From Neptuniibacter sp. (GTDB lineage: Bacteria; Pseudomonadota; Gammaproteobacteria; Pseudomonadales; Balneatricaceae), in NCBI GenBank assembly GCA_030149405.1, contig JASBRM010000209.1:1-5202 (forward strand): a stretch of 5,202 nucleotides of DNA, given 5' to 3'. The notes under the pieces were generated by a model. It made no database searches. It saw only the letters and a program-made list of their open reading frames with translations, and was not told the DNA's origin. How positions within the stretch are numbered: the first letter of the stretch is position 1; the number at the start of each line of letters is the position of its first letter. A program made the translations under genes and the position numbers. Shown here piece by piece: positions 1 through 4,621 of this stretch.

Positions 1-282
1 GCCCTGCCTGCTATTCGTGAAGCCGTCGGTGAAGAATTTCCGCTGTTACTGGACAGCGGAATCCGCTCAGGTAGCGACATCTTCAAAGCGATTGCTCTGG
101 GTGCCGATGCAGTATTAATCGGCCGTTTACAAGTTTACGCCTTGAGTGTTGCCGGAGCCCTGGGGGTTGCACACATGCTCAAGCTTTTGCGGGAAGAATT
201 GGAGATAACTATGGCCATGGCAGGCTGCAGCACTATAAACCAAATTAAGAAAACTGAACTGCAGACAATCCGGAGCCATTGA
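1..282 (+). CDS. FMN-dependent alpha-hydroxy-acid oxidase/dehydrogenase, C-terminal part (5' truncated by window)
   Basis: The frame is open from base 1 to a TGA at 280-282 and gives the last 93 residues of the protein. The visible part is the end of the FMN-binding (beta/alpha)8 barrel of the lactate dehydrogenase/glycolate oxidase family. LDSGIRSG (residues 17-24 of the fragment; D18, R22) and IGR (40-42; R42) are the two loops that hold the FMN phosphate in this family. They are followed by the typical C-terminal helix with [13 protein letters not shown] (64-76). Members oxidise L-lactate, glycolate, mandelate or similar 2-hydroxy acids to 2-oxo acids, passing electrons to oxygen or the respiratory chain. 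The substrate-deciding residues lie mostly upstream of the window, so lactate dehydrogenase, lactate oxidase and other 2-hydroxy-acid oxidases cannot be separated. The next gene starts 2 nt after the stop, which suggests co-transcription. Family assignment is firm; substrate is unknown. Confidence 0.9.
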   Translation, partial: ALPAIREAVGEEFPLLLDSGIRSGSDIFKAIALGADAVLIGRLQVYALSVAGALGVAHMLKLLREELEITMAMAGCSTINQIKKTELQTIRSH

Positions 283-284
283 AT

Positions 285-971
285 ATGCTGATTACCATTC
301 CAAATGTTTTATCAGCGGATGAAGTTCGCCAGTTCAGAGAATATCTGGATAAAGCCGATTGGCAGGATGGCATTAACACTGCGGGCTCTATTGCCCGTAA
401 TGTGAAGAAAAACCAACAACTGGATGATACCCAGGAACCAGCGATTAGCCTGGGAAATCATATTCTGCGTGTACTCGCCCAGAACCCCACCTTTGTTTCT
501 GCCGCTCTGCCTGATCGCATCTATCCACCTAAATTTAATCGCTACTGCGAGAATGAAACCTATGGTGCACATATTGATGGCTCGTTGATGCAGATTCCGG
601 GAACTAACCTGACATTAAGAACAGACCTGTCTGCCACCCTATTCCTGGCTGAGCCAGATGAATATGAAGGTGGAGAGTTAACCATTGAAACTCAATATGG
701 TGCTCAAACTGTTAAACTTCCGGCGGGGGATATGGTGCTTTACCCCTCTACAAGTCTGCATCAGGTGTCACCGGTTACTCGGGGCGCAAGAGTGGCTTCC
801 TTCTTCTGGATTCAAAGCATGGTCCGGGATATTCAGGATCGTGAAACCCTGTTTGAACTGGATCAATCTGTACAAAAACTCTCAGCCGAATTAGGCGCAG
901 CTCATCCACAAGTTGTGAAACTCAGCGGCGTTTATCACAACCTTATGCGTCAGTGGGCCAAACCGTCCTGA
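285..971 (+). CDS. piuC: PiuC/YbiX-type Fe(II)/2-oxoglutarate-dependent dioxygenase (PKHD-type hydroxylase)
   Basis: This 228-residue protein has about the usual family length (roughly 225-230). It belongs to the prolyl-4-hydroxylase-like, double-stranded beta-helix dioxygenases. The iron triad is visible as H96-x-D98 (in YGAHIDG) and H159 (in SLHQVSPV), with R169 as the likely 2-oxoglutarate-binding arginine ten residues after H159. Family signatures include KKNQQLD (41-47), FVSAALP (70-76), [11 protein letters not shown] (111-121), the YEGGEL turn (127-132) and the LSGVYHNL end (213-220). I chose ATG 285 because the protein then begins [10 protein letters not shown] like its relatives and has GGAG at 272-275, 9 nt upstream. 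A TTG two codons earlier (279) would overlap the preceding gene and adds nothing conserved. The enzyme should be cytoplasmic. Its substrate is not established for the family, whose genes are often next to TonB-dependent siderophore receptors and iron-regulated. Here the next gene is an iron-binding protein, which fits an iron-linked role. I saw no clear Fur box at its start. Confidence 0.93.
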   Translation: MLITIPNVLSADEVRQFREYLDKADWQDGINTAGSIARNVKKNQQLDDTQEPAISLGNHILRVLAQNPTFVSAALPDRIYPPKFNRYCENETYGAHIDGSLMQIPGTNLTLRTDLSATLFLAEPDEYEGGELTIETQYGAQTVKLPAGDMVLYPSTSLHQVSPVTRGARVASFFWIQSMVRDIQDRETLFELDQSVQKLSAELGAAHPQVVKLSGVYHNLMRQWAKPS

Positions 972-999
972 TTAAATTCATATCGTTTCTCCAATTTAC

Positions 1000-1003
1000 A
1001 AGG
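1000..1003 (+). promoter_or_regulatory. Ribosome binding site that decides the start of the iron-binding protein
   Basis: AAGG lies 9 nt before ATG 1013. The same frame has an earlier ATG at 953, inside the end of the dioxygenase gene, but it would put 20 extra residues in front of a good signal peptide. ATG 1013 is therefore preferred. Confidence 0.6.
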
Positions 1004-1012
1004 TCACATGAA

Positions 1013-2014
1013 ATGCGATTTCTAACCTGTTTTATTTCTCTGGTGTATATTTTTTTCTTCACTACAAAAACGTTCGCAGCTTCAGAGCTAGTGATCTATT
1101 CCTCTAAAAATGCCAGCTATATCAAACCACTGTTTGATAAGTATTCGAGGGAAACAGGCGTTGCGATCAGTTTTCTGGTTGGACCCACTCCTGCGTTGAT
1201 TTCACGTCTTGAGATAGAAGGAAAAGGCAGTAACGCAGATATCATACTCGGCACAGGGGCGAGTTATTTCTGGACTGCATCCAAAAAAGGGTTGTTTGCA
1301 CCAGTGCCGTCAAAAACGCTTGAACGTAATGTTCCAACTCATCTGAAATCACCAAATAATGATTGGTTCTCTTTCTCCAAAAGAGCACGAACCATTATTT
1401 TCAATACCGACAAAGTCAGCGAATCAGAACTGAGTAGTTATGCCGACCTTGCTGCCAGTAAATGGCGGGGACGATTATGCCTGACAACATCCTCATCGGA
1501 TTACACTCGTTCACTGATCGCTATGCTAATTGCCGCCGGTAACGAAGAAACAACACAGGCAACTGTATCTGGCTGGGTTAAAAACCTCGCTATTGCACCT
1601 GTTCAGGATGATATGCAGATCGTAGAAGCCATTTCATCTGGCAAGTGTGACGTAGGCATCATCAATTCCTATTACTATGCCCGCCTGAAACGGGAACAAC
1701 CTGATACTAAACTCAAGTTATTCTGGGCTGATCAAAACAGTACGGGGGTACATGTGAATATTACTGCCGCCGCAGTATCGGCGAATTCATCCAATAAAGT
1801 CCAGGCGATCGATTTTGTAGAATGGCTTACCACCAAAAGGCCACAGGTAAGTTACACCAATCTCAGCATGGAATATCCTGTGAACCCGAAAGTTTACCCG
1901 GCTCGTGAAGTCGCAAAATGGGGACGTTTCTCAGAGGATGAACAGCCAATTTATCAAAGTGGTAAAAACCGCGAGGCAACCTTAAAGGTAATAGAACAGG
2001 CCAATTACCTTTAA
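1013..2014 (+). CDS. Periplasmic Fe(III) ABC transporter substrate-binding protein (FbpA/FutA/AfuA family)
   Basis: This 333-residue protein is of normal family length. Residues 1-22 form a Sec signal peptide (short basic start, hydrophobic stretch with FFF, likely cut after TFA). The mature part has the type 2 periplasmic binding fold. Recognisable blocks are LVIYSSKN at the first strand (26-33), SKRARTIIFNTDKV (122-135), WRGRLCL (151-157), GKCDVGIINSYYYARL (210-225) and EYPVNPKVY (287-295). The adjacent tyrosines Y220 and Y221 correspond to the iron-ligand pair of the family, with Y222 directly after them. C156 and C212 sit where relatives often have cysteines. Two usual features look altered: the VDAG-like segment after the first lobe reads GTGA (80-83), and the position after TII is Phe (F130) where relatives often have Tyr. 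These comparisons are from memory. The expected role is capture of ferric iron in the periplasm for an inner-membrane importer, but no permease or ATPase gene follows; the gene ends in a long gene-free region. It probably shares a transcript with the dioxygenase 41 nt upstream. Confidence 0.9.
   Translation: MRFLTCFISLVYIFFFTTKTFAASELVIYSSKNASYIKPLFDKYSRETGVAISFLVGPTPALISRLEIEGKGSNADIILGTGASYFWTASKKGLFAPVPSKTLERNVPTHLKSPNNDWFSFSKRARTIIFNTDKVSESELSSYADLAASKWRGRLCLTTSSSDYTRSLIAMLIAAGNEETTQATVSGWVKNLAIAPVQDDMQIVEAISSGKCDVGIINSYYYARLKREQPDTKLKLFWADQNSTGVHVNITAAAVSANSSNKVQAIDFVEWLTTKRPQVSYTNLSMEYPVNPKVYPAREVAKWGRFSEDEQPIYQSGKNREATLKVIEQANYL
1982..2014 (+). repeat. Perfect 11-bp inverted repeat ending on the stop codon
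   Basis: TTAAAGGTAAT (1982-1992) and ATTACCTTTAA (2004-2014) are exact reverse complements around an 11-nt loop. The right arm ends on the TAA stop of the iron-binding protein gene. No T-run follows, so it is not an ordinary intrinsic terminator. In RNA it would form a hairpin over the last codons and stop, which might affect mRNA stability or termination. That role is inference; the repeat is directly visible. Confidence 0.7.
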
Positions 2015-2089
2015 CCTCAAAAACCTAAAATCGGTTTTCCTGAAACTGGAACTTTTTCTTCTGGCTTACGCTAGCAACAGTTGCAGCCT

Positions 2090-2147
2090 CAGTATTACCA
2101 GTGCCTCTAACATACCCCCTTCATATGGTATTGGGCTGGTAATACTG
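2090..2147 (+). repeat. Perfect 12-bp inverted repeat (large hairpin), extendable by 4 bp
   Basis: CAGTATTACCAG (2090-2101) and CTGGTAATACTG (2136-2147) are exact reverse complements. The outer GCAG (2083-2086) can also pair with CTGC (2148-2151) if the three bases 2087-2089 bulge out. Within the 34-nt loop, ATACC (2112-2116) can pair with GGTAT (2127-2131), giving a two-storey stem. No T-run follows, so it is not a simple terminator. It may be a structured 3' UTR or small-RNA element, a protein-binding site, or the ends of a small repeat element. Function is not shown. Confidence 0.7.
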
Positions 2148-2230
2148 CTGCATACTCCAAAGGTCTGATACTCCTGCTTCCTGGTCCCAATGCTTGTGTA
2201 TGCTGATAATTAACTTCAACATATGTAAAC

Positions 2231-2280
2231 AAAACCGACACATGGAAGCCTATCGCAGTCTGCATTTGTCGGTTTTTTTT
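2231..2280 (+). terminator. Intrinsic terminator with a large loop
   Basis: AAAACCGACA (2231-2240) pairs perfectly with TGTCGGTTTT (2267-2276). After one C/T mismatch, ATG (2242-2244) pairs with CAT (2263-2265). The stem runs into eight T (2273-2280). The loop is 18-26 nt, much larger than in a typical terminator. It most likely ends the transcript coming from the iron-binding protein gene, whose stop is about 215 nt upstream. The A-rich left flank means it might also work weakly on the other strand. Confidence 0.75.
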
Positions 2281-2345
2281 ACAAACAGTTGTTTGATATT
2301 TAAATAGCACCAAAAAAACCGATAAAAAACATATAATTATAATAT

Positions 2346-2361
2346 TGGCTTAAAAAGTGCA
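2346..2361 (+). promoter_or_regulatory. Candidate sigma-54 (RpoN) -24/-12 promoter of the PEP-CTERM gene
   Basis: TGGCTTAAAAAGTGCA matches the sigma-54 consensus TGGCAC-N5-TTGCW at TGGC and TGCA, with GG and GC exactly 10 nt apart. Transcription would begin near 2372, giving a leader of about 95 nt. A short inverted repeat, CAAAC-AGTT-GTTTG (2282-2295), lies about 80 bp upstream of that point, where an enhancer-binding activator could sit; its arms are only 5 bp. Two overlapping-region TATAAT hexamers (2332-2337 and 2338-2343) offer a sigma-70 alternative, but I found no good -35 at the right distance. Control of PEP-CTERM genes by sigma-54 with PrsK/PrsR-type regulators is described for exosortase-bearing bacteria, which supports the reading. 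Confidence 0.5.
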
Positions 2362-2392
2362 TTTAATATGAAATTAGAGAGGTAACATTCGA

Positions 2393-2430
2393 CTGTACCG
2401 AGCTGTTAAGGATTAAACAGGGCTGTACGG
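2393..2430 (+). repeat. Direct repeat CTGTAC in the presumed leader of the PEP-CTERM gene
   Basis: CTGTACCG (2393-2400) and CTGTACGG (2423-2430) are spaced 30 bp apart, with GAGCTGTT and AAACAG between them able to form a short CTGTT/AACAG hairpin (2403-2407 with 2416-2420). This sits between the candidate promoter and the start codon. It could be a regulator site or a leader RNA structure; short repeats like this also arise by chance. Confidence 0.35.
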
Positions 2431-2466
2431 ATATACTGGAAAAAGATTTAACCCAAGGACAGAACT

Positions 2467-3051
2467 ATGCTTAAGAAAATTTTATCTGTTGGTTTCTTGC
2501 TACAGGTCTTAGCTTTTTCAGCTAATGCAGCAACCATTCAGTGCATGGACACCGACAAAAATCATATGAGCCTAGACAGTTCTACTGTTTCAGCATGTCT
2601 GGATGCTGGAGTGGGAAATATAAACGGAAACCCAGCACACGATGAATTCCTGCAGGGTGTCGGTTCCGCTTACACGTTAGCAAGTAAAACTGACGGTAGT
2701 AATCCATTTAACCTTTCCTACAACCAAACCTCACAGACCAAGTCTTTATCCACTGGCACATGGAGCATTGACGCCTCCTTCTGGAGCTCTTATTCCTCTG
2801 GTGCAATTGGATTTAAGTTTGGTACAGGTAACGAACCTGATGAATGGTTTGTATTCCAGCTAGTGGATGGTGTGATTTCTGGTGACTGGGACTTCATTAA
2901 CAAATTCGGTAAAGGCGGCGGTCTTTCCCACATGAATTTGTATGGAGTTGAAGATATTTCTCCTGTACCAGTTCCAGCTGCAATCCCACTATTCCTTTCT
3001 GCACTTGCTGCGTTTGGTTTCTTCAGACGCCGCCAGCTGAAGAAAGCTTAA
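2467..3051 (+). CDS. Secreted PEP-CTERM sorting-domain protein
   Basis: This 194-residue protein has a signal peptide (KK at 3-4, hydrophobic core 8-18, ANA cleavage site ending at residue 21). The mature domain (22-164) is rich in Ser, Gly, Asn and aromatic residues and has only two cysteines (C26, C44), which could form a disulphide. The end carries a PEP-CTERM-like signal: VPVPAA (167-172), a membrane-spanning stretch (173-186) and a basic tail RRR (187-189). In such proteins an exosortase recognises the motif, and the protein is cut and sent to the surface or the exopolysaccharide matrix. The blocks SIDASFWSSYSSGAIGFKFG (100-119) and SHMNLYGVED (154-163) resemble a recurrent PEP-CTERM family that I recall but whose function is unknown. 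ATG 2467 has AAGGA (2455-2459) 7 nt upstream. The gene stands alone between two terminators with its own promoter. No exosortase or polysaccharide gene is in the window. Confidence 0.88.
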   Translation: MLKKILSVGFLLQVLAFSANAATIQCMDTDKNHMSLDSSTVSACLDAGVGNINGNPAHDEFLQGVGSAYTLASKTDGSNPFNLSYNQTSQTKSLSTGTWSIDASFWSSYSSGAIGFKFGTGNEPDEWFVFQLVDGVISGDWDFINKFGKGGGLSHMNLYGVEDISPVPVPAAIPLFLSALAAFGFFRRRQLKKA

Positions 3052-3068
3052 AAGCTTACAGCATCGAT

Positions 3069-3095
3069 AAAACGGCCCTATATGGGCCGTTTTTT
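3069..3095 (+). terminator. Intrinsic terminator after the PEP-CTERM gene
   Basis: AAAACGGCCC (3069-3078) and GGGCCGTTTT (3084-3093) pair perfectly around a 5-nt TATAT loop, and the T-run continues to 3095. It begins 17 nt after the stop codon. The symmetric A/T flanks would allow it to act in both directions. Confidence 0.93.
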
Positions 3096-3129
3096 GTTTC
3101 CTGTTGTAGTTTCCTGCCTGAATAGCACT

Positions 3130-3161
3130 GTGATTTTCTGTTACTCTCTTTTAGTAATCAC
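3130..3161 (+). repeat. Imperfect inverted repeat upstream of the FetB-like gene
   Basis: GTGA (3130-3133) with TCAC (3158-3161) and TTACT (3141-3145) with AGTAA (3153-3157) can form one stem with a 7-nt bulge on the left. It lies 29 nt before the GTG start, in the only space where a promoter for this transcription unit can be. It might be an operator. I could not identify a convincing -35/-10 pair or a Fur box in 3096-3190. Confidence 0.3.
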
Positions 3162-3190
3162 CCAGAACCAATAACACTTAAGGTTTACCC

Positions 3191-3889
3191 GTGACAATCA
3201 TCAGTTGGCTTGACCTTCTTTGGTGCCTGATTCCTGTCGTTCTTGTTTGTGGTATCTATATTTCCTGGCAGGGAAAGCCCAGTGATATTCTGATTGCTGC
3301 AATTCGCATGGCCATACAACTGGTCGCTGTTGGCTATGTTCTGGTGAGTATATTTGAGAACCCATCACCTTGGATTAGTCTGGCAATCGTCTCGCTAATG
3401 ATGGTTATAGCGGCATGGATATCTATAAGGCCTGTCAAACAACATGATGGCATTTTGCTTCCAGCCATTATTGCTTTGGGAAGCTCTGTTTTTCTACATC
3501 TGTTTATCTCAATAATTTTTGTTTTGAATGCTGAAAGCTGGTTTCAACCTCAACTACTGATTCCTTTGGCTGGTATGTACTTCGCCAATACGATGAATGC
3601 CATTAGTCTAGCTGCAGAACGCTATCATTCCGAATTGAAAAATGGTCAATCCGCCGAGCAAGCGCGCTTAACTGCCTTTCACGCGGCAATGATTCCACAA
3701 GTAAACAGTCTCCTTGCTGTCGGGTTGGTAGCCCTACCTGGCATGATGACGGGCCAAATTCTCTCTGGTGTTTCGCCTCTGGTAGCTGTGCGTTACCAAA
3801 TTATGATTATGACGATGGTATTGGGCACATCAGGTATGGGAGCTGCAGTGATGCTGTGGTTGATAAGTAAACGAGCTGAACAACAATAA
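3191..3889 (+). CDS. fetB: FetB/UPF0014-family iron export ABC permease
   Basis: This 232-residue, very hydrophobic protein has about seven predicted membrane segments (roughly 8-25, 35-55, 60-79, 88-112, 120-138, 172-192 and 203-224). Family hallmarks are the IRMAIQLVAVGYVL segment (38-51), IPLAGMYFANTMNAISLA (124-141) and VGLVALPGMMTGQILSG (177-193), followed by P-LVAVRYQIMIM (196-207). E. coli FetB (about 259 residues) works with the ATPase FetA to export iron and protect against iron-driven oxidative stress. Plant ALS3/STAR2 proteins of the same family act in aluminium tolerance. The protein is shorter than E. coli FetB, mainly at its ends. The GTG start at 3191 has AAGG (3180-3183) 7 nt upstream. 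No FetA-type ATPase gene is adjacent, so either it lies elsewhere or another ATPase serves. The gene is followed 4 nt later by a GST-like gene, probably on the same transcript. Confidence 0.9.
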   Translation: MTIISWLDLLWCLIPVVLVCGIYISWQGKPSDILIAAIRMAIQLVAVGYVLVSIFENPSPWISLAIVSLMMVIAAWISIRPVKQHDGILLPAIIALGSSVFLHLFISIIFVLNAESWFQPQLLIPLAGMYFANTMNAISLAAERYHSELKNGQSAEQARLTAFHAAMIPQVNSLLAVGLVALPGMMTGQILSGVSPLVAVRYQIMIMTMVLGTSGMGAAVMLWLISKRAEQQ

Positions 3890-3893
3890 CCTT

Positions 3894-4553
3894 ATGTCTA
3901 AAAGTTATCCTATTCTTTATACATTTCGACGCTGCCCATACGCTATGCGGGCAAGGATGGCTCTGTTTCACAGTGGCATTAAAGTTGAGGTTCGAGAAGT
4001 TGTTCTGAAAGATAAACCCGAAGAAATGCTGCAAGCATCGCCTAAAGGGACAGTACCCGTTTTAATTATTCCTGATGCTACTGTGATTGATGAAAGCCTG
4101 GATATTATGTATTGGGCGTTAAATCAGTCAGATCCGAGCAATTTACTCTGTCGAGAAAATCATGACTTTGTATCGGAGATATCTACGCTGATCGATGAAA
4201 ACGACAGCGCCTTTAAGCAGCATCTGGACCTCTACAAATACCATGACCGACACCCTGAAAATCCTCAGTCCCACTACCGTTCTTTAGGTGAACAGTTCTT
4301 ACAGAAACTTGAAGAGCGCCTAAAACTGTCTAAGTTCCTGATAAACGAATCCCCCTCACTTGCCGATCTAGCGATCTTCCCATTCATTCGACAGTTCGCT
4401 CATGTTGATAAAGAGTGGTTCTACAACTCTGAATATACCGAACTGATACACTGGTTAGACTTTTTTCTAGAAGGTATTGAATTTAAAGAAGTTATGACAA
4501 AATTCTCACAGTGGTGCCCTGATACAACCACCGTGTTCTTCCCTAAGAGTTAA
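3894..4553 (+). CDS. Glutathione S-transferase family protein
   Basis: This 219-residue cytoplasmic protein has GST length. The N-terminal thioredoxin-like domain (about 5-80) carries CPYAMRAR (14-21), with C14 at the possible active site. KGTVPVL (51-57) contains the conserved cis-proline P55, and DES (66-68) contains the E-S pair that binds the gamma-glutamyl part of glutathione. The all-helical C-terminal domain (about 90-205) has the N-capping box S155-x-x-D158 in PSLADLAIFPFIRQFAH, a hallmark of the GST fold. A cysteine rather than serine or tyrosine in the first motif suggests an omega/beta-like or thiol-transferase type of chemistry; the substrate is unknown. The start lies 4 nt after the FetB-like stop and has no clear Shine-Dalgarno sequence, so translation probably depends on the upstream gene. 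The pairing with an iron exporter hints at a shared oxidative-stress role, but that is inference. Confidence 0.9.
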   Translation: MSKSYPILYTFRRCPYAMRARMALFHSGIKVEVREVVLKDKPEEMLQASPKGTVPVLIIPDATVIDESLDIMYWALNQSDPSNLLCRENHDFVSEISTLIDENDSAFKQHLDLYKYHDRHPENPQSHYRSLGEQFLQKLEERLKLSKFLINESPSLADLAIFPFIRQFAHVDKEWFYNSEYTELIHWLDFFLEGIEFKEVMTKFSQWCPDTTTVFFPKS

Positions 4554-4593
4554 CTTGGTTAAGGTCCAATTCAAGCTTATTTGTTATGCTCGG

Positions 4594-4599
4594 TATAAC
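4594..4599 (+). promoter_or_regulatory. Possible -10 element before the DUF4197 gene
   Basis: TATAAC is one base from the sigma-70 -10 consensus and lies 22 nt before ATG 4622. The best -35 at 18 nt (TTCAAG, 4570-4575) is poor. The hexamer overlaps a 5-bp inverted repeat, GTTAT (4583-4587) with ATAAC (4595-4599). No terminator is visible after the GST gene, so read-through from upstream is also possible. Confidence 0.25.
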
Positions 4600-4621
4600 A
4601 GTTCTTTATGGATGATCAACA

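Larger units (their letters stand above)
2015..2466. other. 452-nt intergenic region without a convincing gene
   Basis: No open frame here resembles a protein I know. A 68-codon frame on the minus strand (2107-2313) is low-complexity at one end, runs through the terminator and has no family features. The stretch holds, in order: a weak 6-bp hairpin (2020-2025 with 2033-2038), the 12-bp inverted repeat at 2090-2147, a possible GATAAT -10 element at 2205-2210, the terminator at 2231-2280, an AT-rich tract (2281-2345) and the sigma-54-like promoter and leader of the PEP-CTERM gene. The part before 2280 is probably the 3' untranslated region of the iron-binding protein transcript, or a separate small RNA. 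The part after 2280 belongs to the PEP-CTERM gene. Confidence 0.7.

Noticed and set aside
312..572. 86-codon open frame on the minus strand.
   Set aside because: It lies wholly inside the well-supported dioxygenase gene and has no family features.
685..894. 69-codon + strand frame inside the dioxygenase gene.
   Set aside because: Out-of-frame shadow; the main frame carries the conserved H159 and R169 region here.
953..1012. Upstream ATG at 953 as the start of the iron-binding protein.
   Set aside because: It overlaps the dioxygenase gene and adds 20 residues before a complete signal peptide; ATG 1013 has the ribosome site.
972..1012. Fur box between the dioxygenase and iron-binding protein genes.
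   Set aside because: The stretch is AT-rich but has no recognisable GATAAT-type 19-bp palindrome.
2020..2038. AAAACC/GGTTTT hairpin as a terminator right after the iron-binding protein gene.
   Set aside because: Only 6 bp with a short T-run inside the stem; a far better terminator is at 2231-2280.
2126..2207. A + strand reading containing SKGLILLLPGPN, resembling the LysE/RhtB exporter motif LxPGPN, as a possible gene remnant.
   Set aside because: The match is about ten residues, has stop codons and no flanking LysE-like sequence, and overlaps the inverted repeat; chance is the simpler explanation.
2107..2313. 68-codon open frame on the minus strand.
   Set aside because: It crosses the terminator stem and the inverted repeat, has no recognisable domain and no good ribosome site.
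2372..2466. Leader of the PEP-CTERM gene as a cyclic-di-GMP or other known riboswitch.
   Set aside because: None of the conserved riboswitch core sequences I know are present, and the leader is short.
3807..4034. 75-codon open frame on the minus strand across the fetB-GST junction.
   Set aside because: Shadow of two strong coding frames on the other strand.
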